Part shown: positions 1-8,986 of the stretch, in pieces
Numbering within the stretch: position 1 is the stretch's first letter
Layout of the letters: every line of letters begins with the position of its first letter
Source: Rhabdaerophilum calidifontis
GTDB taxonomy: Bacteria > Pseudomonadota > Alphaproteobacteria > Rhizobiales > Beijerinckiaceae
Length of the DNA stretch: 64,000 nt
Reading direction: 5' to 3'
NCBI RefSeq assembly: GCF_008641065.1
Contig: NZ_VTRS01000003.1
Coordinates: 248,001 to 312,000, forward strand
Position numbers and translations under genes: made by a program
Notes under the pieces: generated by a model
Told to the model about the DNA's origin: nothing
Databases searched by the model: none
Seen by the model: only the letters and a program-made list of their open reading frames with translations

Positions 1-820
1 CGCCGGATCGCTGGTCGAAGCCCGGCTCCGCCGAGGTCAGGTCCTCGCCATGGACGAGCACCCGGCGCTCGACCGCCACCGTACCGCCGCCCTCGTCGAC
101 ATTCTGGAGCGTCTCGATCTCGGCGGGGTTGGCGCCCGGCTCCGCGACCATGCGGAATTCGAGCTTGCCGGGCTGGAGAACGTCGGTGATCTCCTTGGAA
201 TCGCGCGCGCCCGGCACCTGAACGACGATGCGATCGAGCCCCTGGCGCTGGATCGCCGGCTCCTTGACGCCTTCGGGATCGATGCGCTTGCGGAAGATCT
301 CGATCGACTGGTCCACCGCACGACGGATGCGCTCGTTGAGTTCGGCATCGGTGATCGCGAGCTGGATCAGCCCGTCGCCCATGTCGACGACCTCGAGGCT
401 ACGCTGGCCGGTATTGCCGAGCACCGCGCTGGTGACGGGCACCGCAAGCTCCTGAAGCTTCGGCAGGATCCGGGCGCGCCCCGCGGCGTCGGCGATGCGC
501 AGCGAGACGCCGCGCGCCTGCGCGACGATGCCGCCGGTGGGGGCGACGCGCTCCGCGCGCAGCACCCGGCGCACATCCTCCTGCAATTGCCGGACGAGAT
601 CGCGCGCAAGGCCGGCGCGGTCGACCTCCAGCATGACATGGACGCCGCCCTGGAGATCGAGACCGAGCTTGATCGCCCCCTTCGGCACGAGGAAGGCGGG
701 CAGGAACGCCGTCGCCTGCCGAATCCGCTCCAGGCCCAGCAGCGTCGGCAGGATCGCGTAGACGCCGAGGAACAGCGTCAGCGCGATCAGGACGGTCTTG
801 AAGGTCGATTGCCTGAACAT
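1..820 (-). CDS. secD: Protein translocase subunit SecD (partial, C-terminus outside window)
   Basis: SecD is the inner-membrane subunit that works with SecF to drive the late, proton-motive-force-dependent steps of Sec export. The visible N-terminal 273 codons start at an ATG (820). They hold a first membrane helix (about residues 9-28, FKTVLIALTLFLGVYAILP) and the family signature LGLDLQGGVHVMLEVD at about residues 52-67. The start of the large periplasmic P1 region follows, including RQGLDRIVVQVPGARD. The gene runs off the left edge, so the transmembrane half is not seen. It lies 60 bases after yajC on the same strand, the usual alphaproteobacterial order. Family assignment is certain; only completeness is unknown. 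Confidence 0.96.
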   Translation of the reverse strand, partial: MFRQSTFKTVLIALTLFLGVYAILPTLLGLERIRQATAFLPAFLVPKGAIKLGLDLQGGVHVMLEVDRAGLARDLVRQLQEDVRRVLRAERVAPTGGIVAQARGVSLRIADAAGRARILPKLQELAVPVTSAVLGNTGQRSLEVVDMGDGLIQLAITDAELNERIRRAVDQSIEIFRKRIDPEGVKEPAIQRQGLDRIVVQVPGARDSKEITDVLQPGKLEFRMVAEPGANPAEIETLQNVDEGGGTVAVERRVLVHGEDLTSAEPGFDQRSG

Positions 821-880
821 GCCCTCACGCACCGGAGCCGGCGCGCTTCCCTTTCTCTCCGGCGCCGGCGGCGCCGCGCC

Positions 881-1207
881 TTACGATTGCACCGGCTCGG
901 ACTTGTTGCGCACTTCCGCGACCATGCCGCGCACGAAGCGGGCGCGGACATTGTCGGCGATCTCGACCTCGATCTCGGCATCGTCGATCACCTTGGTGAT
1001 TTTGCCGATCATGCCGGAATTCATGACCACCGTATCGCCGCGCCGGAGATTCTTGACCATTTCCTGATGCGCCTTGGCGCGCTTCTGCTGCGGCCGGATC
1101 AGCAGGAAATACATGATGATCAGCACGAACACGAACGGCAGGAGCTGCATGAACATGTCGTTCGCGCCGGGCGCACCGGCGGCTTGGGCGAAAGCGGGTG
1201 TGATCAC
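881..1207 (-). CDS. yajC: Sec translocon accessory subunit YajC
   Basis: YajC is a small single-span membrane protein of the SecDF-YajC holocomplex. The 108-residue product has one membrane helix (about residues 20-37, MQLLPFVFVLIIMYFLLI) followed by the family signature RPQQKRAKAH and a basic/acidic cytoplasmic domain (RRGDTVVMNSGMIGKI). I chose a GTG start at 1207 because it gives the short N-terminus VITPAFAQAAG, matching the 'ITPAYAQ' start common in alphaproteobacterial YajC. No ATG lies upstream before the sequence becomes unlike the family. The first in-frame ATG would remove this conserved stretch. It leads secD and is divergent from the DUF815 ATPase gene. Confidence 0.93.
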   Translation of the reverse strand: MITPAFAQAAGAPGANDMFMQLLPFVFVLIIMYFLLIRPQQKRAKAHQEMVKNLRRGDTVVMNSGMIGKITKVIDDAEIEVEIADNVRARFVRGMVAEVRNKSEPVQS

Positions 1208-1416
1208 GTGGGGAATGCTCCAGAACCGTGGGGCCGCCTGCGCGCCCCGGTGAATCCGGCGCGGAATATAGTGACGGGGCGGCAAAACGCAAACGTTCCT
1301 TGACAGGGGGCACCGGCGCGCGCGGCGGCGCCGATCCGGCTGGCCAGGATCGCGGATGGCGTGCATATAGGATGTAAGCCCCGCCCCGCGCCATCCGGTT
1401 CCCGCCGCCGCCCGCC

Positions 1417-2277
1417 ATGCCCGTCTCCGACCCCGCCCTGCTGCCGATCCTGACCCGTCTTGCCGAGGCACTGGAGCGCATCGCCCCACCGCCGCCGCCC
1501 GCACCCGATTTCACCGCCGCCGACGGGTTCCTCTGGCTTGCTTCGGAAAGACGCCTCCGGCCGGTGCCGGCGATTGCGCGGGTGCCGATCGCGCTGCTCA
1601 GGGGCATCGACCATGTCCGCGACATCCTCGTCGCCAATACGCGGCGCTTCGCACGCGGGCTTCCGGCCAACAACGTGCTGCTCTGGGGCGCGCGCGGCAT
1701 GGGCAAATCCTCGCTCGTCAAGGCCGCCCATGCCGAGATGCGCGCGGAAGGCCACCCGCTGAAGCTGATCGAGATTTCCCGCGAGGATATCGAAAGCCTT
1801 CCGGCGCTGATGAACCTGCTGCGGCCGGCACCGTTCCGCTTCATCCTGTTCTGCGACGATCTCTCGTTCGATGCCGGCGAGAACGCCTACAAATCCCTGA
1901 AAGCGGTGCTCGATGGCGGCATCGAGGGCCGACCGGAGAACGTGCTGTTCTACGCCACCTCGAACCGTCGCCACCTGCTGCCGCGCGACATGGTGGAGAA
2001 CGAGCGTTCCACCGCCATCAACCCGCATGAGGCGGTGGAGGAGAAGGTCTCGCTCTCCGATCGCTTCGGCCTCTGGCTCGGCCTGCACAAATGCTCGCAG
2101 GACGATTATCTCGCGATGATCGACGGTTATGCCGCCCATTTCGGGCTCGATTATCCCGCAGCCGACCTCCACCACGAGGCGCTCGAATGGGCGACGACGC
2201 GCGGCTCGCGCGCCGGGCGCGTCGCCTGGCAGTTCATCAACGATCTCGCCGGACGGCTGGGCAAGACAGTCGCTTGA
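1417..2277 (+). CDS. DUF815-family P-loop ATPase
   Basis: This 286-residue protein is a predicted ATPase of the DUF815 family, AAA-like proteins whose cellular role is not settled. A Pro-rich N-terminal stretch (residues 23-30) is followed by the Walker A motif GARGMGKSS (91-99), a Walker-B-like segment FILFCDDLSF, and the sensor-1-like YATSNRRHLLPRDM with a nearby VEEKVSLSDRFGLWL. The full family length is present. It is divergent from yajC and converges on the LytM gene; in related genomes it sits in the same yajC/LytM neighbourhood. The ATG at 1417 has no clear Shine-Dalgarno sequence before it, so the start is the least certain part. Confidence 0.9.
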   Translation: MPVSDPALLPILTRLAEALERIAPPPPPAPDFTAADGFLWLASERRLRPVPAIARVPIALLRGIDHVRDILVANTRRFARGLPANNVLLWGARGMGKSSLVKAAHAEMRAEGHPLKLIEISREDIESLPALMNLLRPAPFRFILFCDDLSFDAGENAYKSLKAVLDGGIEGRPENVLFYATSNRRHLLPRDMVENERSTAINPHEAVEEKVSLSDRFGLWLGLHKCSQDDYLAMIDGYAAHFGLDYPAADLHHEALEWATTRGSRAGRVAWQFINDLAGRLGKTVA

Positions 2278-2300
2278 ACCGGAACAACCCCGCACTCCTC

Positions 2301-2437
2301 CCCGCCGCCCCTTTCCTTGGCGGCGGCGAAGGCGGAGGCCGCAAAGCAAAAAACCCCGCCGCCCCTTTCCTTGGAGGCAGCGAAGGCGGAGGCCGGAAAG
2401 AAAAACCCCGCCGCCCCTTTCCTTGGAGGCGGCGGGG
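2301..2437. repeat. Three imperfect tandem copies of a ~53-base GC-hairpin unit
   Basis: The core CCCGCCGCCCCTTTCCTTGG recurs at 2301, 2355 and 2407, that is with periods of 54 and 52 bases. Each copy is followed by a GGAGGCGGCG-type half that pairs with it. Copies one and two are separated by GAAGGCGGAGGC plus an A-rich linker. The array fills most of the gap between the converging DUF815 and LytM genes. Copy three is also the terminator annotated separately. The reading is direct from sequence; duplication of a terminator is the inference. Confidence 0.85.
2401..2437 (-). terminator. Intrinsic terminator for the LytM gene
   Basis: Read on the minus strand, a 10-bp perfect stem (CCCCGCCGCC at 2437-2428 pairing with 2415-2406) with a 12-base loop is followed directly by five T residues (2405-2401). 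It lies about 60 bases past the LytM stop codon. The second repeat copy also ends in six T residues on this strand but has an imperfect stem. Confidence 0.75.
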
Positions 2438-2495
2438 TCAGGCATCCCGGCCAAGGTCTCGCGAGACCGGGACGATCCCCGAAGGAGGTTGCCCC

Positions 2496-3848
2496 TTACT
2501 CCCCGAGATATTTGCTCGGATCGACCGGCGTTGCGCCCTTGCGGATCTCGAAATGGAGCTGCGGCGCGGTGACATTGCCGCTCTGGCCGGAACTCGCGAT
2601 CACCTGGCCGCGCCGCACGCTCTCGCCGCGCTTCACCTTCAGTTCGGAATTGTGGGCATAGACCGAGACATAGCCGTTCGGGTGGCGGATCAGCACAAGC
2701 TTCCCATACCCCTTGAGCGCATCATCGGCATGGACGACCGTGCCGCCCTCGGCCGCGCGCACCGGGGTGCCCTCGGGCAGAGCGATGTTGATGCCGTCAT
2801 TGGCCCCGCCGGTGCCGCGCGCACCGAAGCCGGAAATCACGCGGCCCTTGGCCGGCCAGCGGAATTCGGGAGTGTCGGCTCCGCCACCGGTTTCGGCGGG
2901 CTTCTCCTCGGCCTTCGGCGGCTCGTTGCGGGCGACCATGGGCGCCGATTTCGGCGGCAATTTCGGAGACGGGATCGAGGCCGTGGTCTCGACATCGTCC
3001 GGGTTTGGCTTGGTCCGCGGCTTCGGCGGCTCGACCTTGACCGGGGTGGCCTTCTCGGCGCGAAGCCTGGCGGCGGCGCGCTTCTCGGCCTCGCTCTCGG
3101 CCTTCTGGAGCACCTGGCGGGTCGGCGCGGCCTTGGGCGGCTCGACCTTCACCGATGCGGCCTGCGGGACCCCCGCCCTGGGGAGCGGCTGGGCAACCGG
3201 CCGCGGCTGCACCTTGACCGGCTCGGGTTTCGGCCGGTCGATCGCGGCCGCAGCCTGGGCGAGCTGCGCCGGCGGGCGATTGCCCGTCACGGGGTTGTAG
3301 GCGGGGATGACCACCTGCTGTCCCGGCCGTGCCTGCGTCGCGTTCGAGAGCCCGTTGACAGCAAGGATCGCGCTCGCCGGCACGCCGTAGCGGTTCGACA
3401 GCGTCGAGATGGTCTCGCCCGGCTGAAGCGTCACCGGCGTGCCGCCGGCGGCCGTCCAGCCCGAGGGCGCACCGAGCGCGGTGGCCGGGGCCTTCGGAAC
3501 CGGCGTCAGGGCCGGGTAATTCGCCGAGGCGACGGAGCCGGTCGCGGCCGGCGCGCGCGCGACGCCCGGCGGGGGCAGCGCGGTGGTGGCGACCGTGCCG
3601 GTCGTCGGCGCCGGCAGAGGCTGGGAACCCGCGGGCTGGGCCGCCGGCGGCACGCCCTGACGGTTCGTCGAGCCGGTCGTGACCGGATCATAGGCCGCGC
3701 GCGAGCGGAACGGGTTGGCGAAGGGATCGTTGCCGAACCGCGCGACATCGGAGGAACACGCGGCGCCAAGACCGGCGACCATGACCGAGGCCAGCAGCCG
3801 GCCCCTGCGGGCCTGACCCCTCACCGCATCCCGGAGAACGTTACGCAT
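2496..3848 (-). CDS. NlpD/EnvC-like LysM-LytM (M23) protein, degenerate zinc site
   Basis: This is a predicted envelope protein that binds peptidoglycan and probably activates murein amidases. From the ATG at 3848 it has 450 residues: a basic N-terminus and hydrophobic signal ending in a Cys (GLGAAC, residue 31; an imperfect lipobox), a Pro/Ala-rich linker, one LysM domain (about 138-183), a Lys/Pro/Glu-rich spacer, and a C-terminal LytM/M23 domain (about 333-448). The second half of the M23 site is present (YAHNSEL, QLHFEIR). The first His...Asp pair is not: the usual HxGxD position reads NDGIN. This is the state of non-catalytic NlpD/EnvC-type activators rather than of active endopeptidases. 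A GTG four codons upstream is an alternative start. Confidence 0.88.
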   Translation of the reverse strand: MRNVLRDAVRGQARRGRLLASVMVAGLGAACSSDVARFGNDPFANPFRSRAAYDPVTTGSTNRQGVPPAAQPAGSQPLPAPTTGTVATTALPPPGVARAPAATGSVASANYPALTPVPKAPATALGAPSGWTAAGGTPVTLQPGETISTLSNRYGVPASAILAVNGLSNATQARPGQQVVIPAYNPVTGNRPPAQLAQAAAAIDRPKPEPVKVQPRPVAQPLPRAGVPQAASVKVEPPKAAPTRQVLQKAESEAEKRAAARLRAEKATPVKVEPPKPRTKPNPDDVETTASIPSPKLPPKSAPMVARNEPPKAEEKPAETGGGADTPEFRWPAKGRVISGFGARGTGGANDGINIALPEGTPVRAAEGGTVVHADDALKGYGKLVLIRHPNGYVSVYAHNSELKVKRGESVRRGQVIASSGQSGNVTAPQLHFEIRKGATPVDPSKYLGE

Positions 3849-3964
3849 TACTCGACCCACGCGGATGATTCAAAGACATCGGGCCGGAGTAAAGCCGGAT
3901 TCAGCTTAAGGGCGGGTTGAGCGGCACGGTTACGAAACCGTAAATCCCGGCCGGCAGCGCCGGT

Positions 3965-4648
3965 TCAGAGCGCGGCCGGCAGGCCCGCCCGCAGGATTCC
4001 CGCGCGCGAGGGGCCGAGATCCTGCGGCTTGGCATGGCCGGTCAGGTCCTTGCGCCAGATGACGAGCCGCGTCTCGCGGCCGCGCCGGCGATGGCCGAGC
4101 ATGATGCCGCCGGGGCCGATCCGTTCGAGCAGGAAGGCCGGCACCTGTTCGAGCGCGCCGTTGAGGATCACGCGGTCGAAGCCGCCAAGCCCCTCGATCC
4201 GCGCCAGCCCGTCGCCGAGCGCGAGCCGGACATCCTCCGCCCCGCTCGCGCGCAGCGCCGCCTCCGCCTGCCGGATCAGCGTGCGATAGCGCTCGTAGCT
4301 CGTCACGCTGGCCCCGAGCCGGGCCATCAGCGCCGCGAGAAAACCGGAACCGGTGCCGATCTCCAGAACGCGCAGGCCCGGCCGCAGATCGAGCAGCACC
4401 AGATGGCGCGCGAGGCTGAAGGGATCCGTCGCCTCCTCGCCGCAGGGCAGCGGCAGCGCAAGCGGCGAATAGAGCCGCCCCGGCGCGATTCCCGGCAGGA
4501 AACGCGCGCGCGGCACGCGCTCGAACGCCGTCAGCAGGGCCGGATCGGTCAGGCCCTTCGAGCGCAGGTCGAGGATGAAGCGCGCGAGCGCGGTATCGGC
4601 GGAAAGGCCGTCCGCAAGGCCGCCCGGCGCGCTCCCGCCCGGCATCAT
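3965..4648 (-). CDS. pcm: Protein-L-isoaspartate O-methyltransferase
   Basis: Pcm uses S-adenosylmethionine to methylate isoaspartyl residues so that damaged proteins can be repaired. The 227-residue product has the expected pre-core region (FERVPRARFLPG), the glycine-rich SAM motif VLEIGTGSGF, an acidic motif two (VTSYERY), and the later core DRVILNGALEQVP. The start ATG (4648) overlaps the surE stop codon as ATGA, so the two are translationally coupled; surE-pcm is a widespread pair. Typical family members read 'VxAAxxxxP' where this one has 'LNGALEQVP', so it is a somewhat divergent member. The family assignment is still secure. Confidence 0.92.
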   Translation of the reverse strand: MMPGGSAPGGLADGLSADTALARFILDLRSKGLTDPALLTAFERVPRARFLPGIAPGRLYSPLALPLPCGEEATDPFSLARHLVLLDLRPGLRVLEIGTGSGFLAALMARLGASVTSYERYRTLIRQAEAALRASGAEDVRLALGDGLARIEGLGGFDRVILNGALEQVPAFLLERIGPGGIMLGHRRRGRETRLVIWRKDLTGHAKPQDLGPSRAGILRAGLPAAL

Positions 4649-5409
4649 CCGCCAAGCGCCTCCGCGAAGCGGGTGAGATTGGGGAAATCGGTGAGATCGA
4701 GGCGCAGCGGCGTCACCGCGATCCTGCCCTCGACGAGCGCGTGCAGATCGGTTCCCTCCGGCGGGGTCTCGCGGCCGCGCGCGAAGGCGATCCAGTAATA
4801 GGGATTGCCGCGCCCGTCCTGCCGCTTGTCGACATTGAGCAGCGCCTGGTTGCGCTGCCCCTGGACCGAAACCGCGTAGCCCTTGACCTCCTCCGGCTTC
4901 CGGGCCGGAAAATTGACATTCATGACGATGCCGCGCGGCACGCCGATCTCGAGAATGCGGCGGATGGTCGGCGCGCCATGCGCCTCGGCGCAGGACCAAT
5001 CGACCCCCTCATGGCTGCCGAACTGATAGGCTTGGCTGAGCGCGATCGACGGAATGCCGAGGATCGTGCCCTCCATCGCCGCCGCGATCGTGCCGGAATA
5101 GGTGACGTCCTCCGCGACATTCTGGCCGCGATTGACGCCCGAGAGCACGAGATCGGGCGGATTGTCGCGCAGCAGGTGGCGCACGCCCATGATGACGCAA
5201 TCGGTCGGCGTGCCCTTCACCGCGTAATGCCCCTCGCCCACCTGCCGCAGCCGCAGCGGATCGTTGAGCGAAAGCGAATGCGAGACGCCGGACTGGTCCG
5301 TCTCCGGCGCGACGATATGCACGTCGTCGGACAGCTGCCGCGCGATCGCCTCCAGCACCCGGAGGCCGGGGGCGTGAATGCCGTCATCGTTGGTGACGAG
5401 GATTTTCAT
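4645..5409 (-). CDS. surE: 5'/3'-nucleotidase SurE
   Basis: SurE is a metal-dependent phosphatase that removes phosphate from nucleoside 5'- and 3'-monophosphates and is linked to stress survival. The 254-residue product starts directly with MKILVTNDDG, which carries the metal-binding Asp pair (residues 8-9), followed by VAPETDQSGVSHS and SGVNRGQN with the conserved Asn. Full family length. It is the first gene of a coupled surE-pcm pair. A short GC hairpin (CGCGCC-TCC-GGCGCG, 5418-5432) sits just ahead of the start codon. It may restrict ribosome access, but this is speculative. Confidence 0.96.
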   Translation of the reverse strand: MKILVTNDDGIHAPGLRVLEAIARQLSDDVHIVAPETDQSGVSHSLSLNDPLRLRQVGEGHYAVKGTPTDCVIMGVRHLLRDNPPDLVLSGVNRGQNVAEDVTYSGTIAAAMEGTILGIPSIALSQAYQFGSHEGVDWSCAEAHGAPTIRRILEIGVPRGIVMNVNFPARKPEEVKGYAVSVQGQRNQALLNVDKRQDGRGNPYYWIAFARGRETPPEGTDLHALVEGRIAVTPLRLDLTDFPNLTRFAEALGG

Positions 5410-5581
5410 GGGTTGGGCGCGCCTCCGGCGCGGGTTCCCTCGCATAAGCTCGGGCGGCCTTCGGCCTTCGAAAGGATCAGCGTTCGGTTCGTCATCGTGG
5501 CGGACATCCTTGCCGCTAGTCCAATGTCATGGCCAAGCTTGGCCGGCGATCCACGGTTCCGGCGGCATGGCCCGCGAAGGC

Positions 5582-7042
5582 TCACGCTCTCTCGATCCGC
5601 TTCATGCCGCCCATATAACCGACCAGCGCGTCGGGCACGGTGATCGAGCCGTCCTCGTTCTGGTAGTTCTCCATGACCGCGATGAGACAGCGCCCGACCG
5701 CAACGCCCGAACCGTTGAGCGTGTGGACAAAGCGGGTGCTCTTCTCTCCCGCCGGCCGGTAGCGCGCCTCCATCCGCCGGGCCTGGAAATCCCCGCAGAC
5801 CGAGCAGGAGGAAATCTCGCGATAGGTGTTCTGACCCGGCAGCCAGACCTCGATATCGTAGGTCTTCTGGCTCGCGAAGCCCATATCGCCGGTGCAGAGC
5901 ATCATGACGCGGTAATGCAGGCCGAGGCGCTTGAGCACGGTCTCGGCTGAGGCGAGCATGCGCTCATGCTCGTCCCTGCTCGTCTCCGGCGTGGTGATCG
6001 AGACGAGTTCGACCTTGTTGAACTGGTGCTGGCGCAGCATGCCGCGCGTATCCCGCCCCGCCGAGCCCGCCTCGGCGCGGAAACACGGCGTCAGCGCGGT
6101 GAAGCGGAGAGGCAGCTCTTCCTCCGCGAGAATTCTCTCGCGCACGAGATTGGTGAGCGGCACTTCGGCGGTGGGGATGAGCCAGCGATCCTCCCGCGCC
6201 GGCGCCCGTTCAAGCGTGCGGGCGACCAGCTTCTGGAGCGACATCAGCCCCTCCCGGAAGACCTGCGCATCGCCCGGCGAGACATGCGCGAGCGCATCGC
6301 TCAGCAATTCGGTGCGCGTGCCCTCGCTCATGACCATGAACTGGTCCTCGCGAAATTTCGGCAATTGCGCGGTGCCGAACATCGCCTCGTCCTTCACGAG
6401 GATCGGCGGGTTGACCTCGACATAGCCGTGCTCACCCGTGTGCAGGTCGAGCATGAACTGGCCGAGCGCGCGTTCGAGCCGCGCGATCTGCCGGCTGGTG
6501 ACGACGAAGCGACTGCCCGCGAGCTTCGCCGCCGTCTCGAAATCCATCATCCCGAGCGCCTCGCCGAGAGCGACATGATCCCGGCCGGTCTCGATCCGCT
6601 TCGCCGGGCGCGGCACCGCGGAGCCCGGAATGTCGCTGCGGGGGGCCGCGTGATATTCGACATTGCCGTGCTCGTCGGCACCGTCCGGCACCTCGGCAAG
6701 CGGCAGGTTGGGGATCGCCGCGAGGGTATCCCGGAGCTTGCCTTCAAGCATTCCGGCCTCGCCTTCGAGCGCGGCGAGCCTTTCCTTGCCCGCCGCAACC
6801 TCGGCCTTGAGGGCCTCGGCGCGCGCCACGTCCTTCGCGGCCATCGCGGCGCCGATCTCCTTCGAGGCCGCGTTGCGCCGCGCGTTGAGCGCCTCCTTCT
6901 CGGTCAGCGCCGCGCGATAGGCTGCATCCGTCTCGATGATCGAGGCCACCAGCGCCTCGACCTCCGAGGCCGCCTGTCCCCGACGCGTCAGAGCGTGCTT
7001 GAGAACCTCCGGGTTCTCGCGGATGGCGCGGATATCGTGCAT
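5582..7042 (-). CDS. serS: Seryl-tRNA synthetase with an internal insertion
   Basis: SerS charges tRNA-Ser. The 486-residue product has the N-terminal coiled-coil arm (about residues 1-115) and the class II core: motif 2 [16 protein letters not shown] (319-334), an [16 protein letters not shown] segment (409-424) and motif 3 [10 protein letters not shown] (444-453). Usual bacterial enzymes are near 425-430 residues. The extra length is one block of about 45-50 residues at about 236-284, between the QLPKF and [12 protein letters not shown] blocks. It is predicted helical ([12 protein letters not shown]..., [12 protein letters not shown]...). The catalytic motifs are intact, so function should be kept. 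The start ATG at 7042 gives the expected [12 protein letters not shown] beginning. Confidence 0.96.
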   Translation of the reverse strand: MHDIRAIRENPEVLKHALTRRGQAASEVEALVASIIETDAAYRAALTEKEALNARRNAASKEIGAAMAAKDVARAEALKAEVAAGKERLAALEGEAGMLEGKLRDTLAAIPNLPLAEVPDGADEHGNVEYHAAPRSDIPGSAVPRPAKRIETGRDHVALGEALGMMDFETAAKLAGSRFVVTSRQIARLERALGQFMLDLHTGEHGYVEVNPPILVKDEAMFGTAQLPKFREDQFMVMSEGTRTELLSDALAHVSPGDAQVFREGLMSLQKLVARTLERAPAREDRWLIPTAEVPLTNLVRERILAEEELPLRFTALTPCFRAEAGSAGRDTRGMLRQHQFNKVELVSITTPETSRDEHERMLASAETVLKRLGLHYRVMMLCTGDMGFASQKTYDIEVWLPGQNTYREISSCSVCGDFQARRMEARYRPAGEKSTRFVHTLNGSGVAVGRCLIAVMENYQNEDGSITVPDALVGYMGGMKRIERA

Positions 7043-7317
7043 GGCGAGGCTCGCGAATCGCTGAGAGACGACGTTTCCCTCATGGCCGGTTTGCGGCCGG
7101 CGAGAAACGGTTTTGTGGCGGGATCGGCTATAGCAAGGCGCAGCGGCCCGGGCCAAGCCCGGCATGGCGGCGCAACGCGCCATCCGCTCGGATATTCCCG
7201 AGAGTGCCGAACAGGGCGCAGTCCAGCTGGTTCTTTCAAAGCCCGAACAGGCGCCGGGCGGTCAGCCCGGATGAGCCGCGCAGGAGGCGCGCATCCAAGA
7301 ACCGCGCACCAAGACGA

Positions 7318-8154
7318 TCAACCGTATTCCCGCTCGTCCCGCCGGGCCTTGGTCTTCTTCTCGACCATCGCCACCGCGAGGATCGAGAGCTCGTAGAGCG
7401 CGAGCGTGGGAATCGCGAGCATGAACTGGCTCTGGATGTCGGGTGGGGTCAGGATCGCCGCCACGACGAAGACCAGCACGATCGCGTAGCGGCGCTTGTC
7501 GCGCAGGAAGGCAGCGTCGATCAGGCCGATCCGCGCCAGCAGCGTCAGGATCACGGGGAGCTGGAACGTGATGCCGAAGGCGAAGACCAGCGTCATGATC
7601 AGGCTGAGATAATCATCGACCTTGCCGAGATAGGTGATGCTGGAGAGCGACGGATCGCCCGATTGCTGCATCGAGAGCGCAAAGCGCATCAGCATCGGCA
7701 TGGCGCCGAGCATCACCACCGCCGCGCCGAGCAGGAAGAAGAGCGGCGTCGCGACAAGATAGGGGCGGAAAGCTTCCCGCTCATCCTTGTAGAGGCCGGG
7801 CGCGACGAATTTGTAGATCTGGGTCGCGATCACCGGAAAGGCGAGGAAGGCCCCGCCGAACAGCGCGAGCTTCAATTGCACGAAGAAGTATTCGAGCGGA
7901 TGCGTGAAGATCAGCGGGGCCTTGTCCGGCCCGCCCGCCGCCCAGACATAGGGCCAGGTCAGGATGTTGTAGATCTGCTTTGAGAAGGCGAAGGAGACGA
8001 TCGTCATCGCCACGAAGGCGATGAGCGCCCGGATCAGCCGGGTGCGCAGCTCGATGAGATGCTCGATCAGCGGCGCCCGCGAGGCCTCGATCTCGTCATG
8101 CCCGGGGCGCGGCGGCGGATCGGTCTTCGCCGGGTTGGGATCAAGCGCGTTCAT
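7318..8154 (-). CDS. tatC: Sec-independent protein translocase TatC
   Basis: TatC is the polytopic receptor that recognises twin-arginine signal peptides and recruits TatA. The 278-residue product has six predicted membrane segments and the family signatures [16 protein letters not shown] near the N-terminus, FAPG-type [16 protein letters not shown], and [19 protein letters not shown]. The N-terminal extension ([24 protein letters not shown]) is common in the order. Its ATG overlaps the tatB stop as ATGA. The order tatA-tatB-tatC-serS is the standard Hyphomicrobiales arrangement. Confidence 0.97.
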   Translation of the reverse strand: MNALDPNPAKTDPPPRPGHDEIEASRAPLIEHLIELRTRLIRALIAFVAMTIVSFAFSKQIYNILTWPYVWAAGGPDKAPLIFTHPLEYFFVQLKLALFGGAFLAFPVIATQIYKFVAPGLYKDEREAFRPYLVATPLFFLLGAAVVMLGAMPMLMRFALSMQQSGDPSLSSITYLGKVDDYLSLIMTLVFAFGITFQLPVILTLLARIGLIDAAFLRDKRRYAIVLVFVVAAILTPPDIQSQFMLAIPTLALYELSILAVAMVEKKTKARRDEREYG

Positions 8155-8573
8155 GCCGCACCTCCGGCCTTCGGGGCCTCGGGCGCGGCCGCCTCGCTCT
8201 CGAGCGCGCGGATATCGGCCTCGATCCGCTGCAGGGTCGAGCCCGCCTCTCCGCCGCCGGCCTGCTCCGCCGAGGCAGCGGCGCCCTCGACCGCGCCGCG
8301 GACCTCGTCGCGGATCATCGCGGCGGGATCGGCGAAGCCGGCGGCGGCGCTGTCGGCAGCGGATTTCATGTCGTCGAAGCTTTTCTTGACGTCGTGAAGC
8401 TCGGCCTCGCGCATCGCATCGTCGAATTGCATGCGGAACTCGCCCGCCATCGTCCGGAGCTTCGCGACGCCGCGCCCCACCGAGCGGATCACGCCCGGCA
8501 ATTCCTTCGGGCCGATCACGATCAGCGCCACGATCCCGATGACGACGAGTTCGCTCCAGCCGATGTCAAGCAT
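8151..8573 (-). CDS. tatB: Sec-independent protein translocase TatB
   Basis: TatB forms the substrate-receptor complex with TatC. The 140-residue product starts [26 protein letters not shown]: a short N-terminal membrane helix with the conserved Glu (E8) and the Gly-Pro hinge. An amphipathic helix follows ([19 protein letters not shown]), then an Ala/Glu-rich cytoplasmic tail. E8 inside the helix and the longer tail separate it from TatA. Overlaps tatC by four bases. Confidence 0.95.
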   Translation of the reverse strand: MLDIGWSELVVIGIVALIVIGPKELPGVIRSVGRGVAKLRTMAGEFRMQFDDAMREAELHDVKKSFDDMKSAADSAAAGFADPAAMIRDEVRGAVEGAAASAEQAGGGEAGSTLQRIEADIRALESEAAAPEAPKAGGAA

Positions 8574-8657
8574 CGCGGGCTCCGCCTGGTCTGGCCGGCG
8601 CCGCCGCGCCGGGCGATGCCGCACGCGCGGGCGGCTGGGCGCGGAGGGCGCGACGCA

Positions 8658-8897
8658 TCAGCCGATCTTCTGTTCGGTCTTCGGCGCCTCGGCGGCCTTG
8701 GCGGCTTCGCCGGCCTTGGCTTCGATTTCCTTCTTGGCGGCATCGCTCTGGGCCGCCTCCTCATCCTTCATGCCGGCCTTGAAGGATTTGATCCCCTTGG
8801 CGACATCGCCCATCAGCTCCGGGATCTTGCCGCGCCCGAACAGCAGCAGCACGATGACCGCCACGACGAGCCAGTGCCAGATGCTCATGCTGCCCAT
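8658..8897 (-). CDS. tatA: Sec-independent protein translocase TatA
   Basis: TatA polymerises to form the passage for folded Tat substrates. The 79-residue product has the short membrane helix [18 protein letters not shown], the hinge [23 protein letters not shown] and an Ala/Lys/Glu tail. I chose the ATG at 8897 because a GGGAG Shine-Dalgarno lies a few bases before it. An ATG three codons later (giving MSIWHW) is possible. It is 84 bases ahead of tatB and leads the tatABC-serS run. Confidence 0.94.
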   Translation of the reverse strand: MGSMSIWHWLVVAVIVLLLFGRGKIPELMGDVAKGIKSFKAGMKDEEAAQSDAAKKEIEAKAGEAAKAAEAPKTEQKIG

Positions 8898-8986
8898 AGA
8901 CGTCTCCCACACGTGAACTCCGGGCCCCGCCCGAACCGGGGGCGAACCTAGGGTTTCTTTGCGCCAAAAACAAGGACCGCGCCGGC

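Noticed and set aside
50-1303. Long plus-strand frame opposite secD and yajC
   Set aside because: His/Asp/Arg-rich composition typical of an antisense shadow in GC-rich DNA; the minus strand encodes clear SecD and YajC.
1300-1371. TTGACA at 1300-1305 with TATAGGAT at 1364-1371 as a DUF815 promoter
   Set aside because: The boxes are far more than 17 bases apart, and no partner hexamer is at the right distance from either.
7043-7317. Possible gene or RNA in the 275-base serS-tatC gap
   Set aside because: Only a small hairpin (CCGGGC-GGTCA-GCCCGG, 7254-7270) without a T-tract; no frame or conserved RNA pattern recognised.
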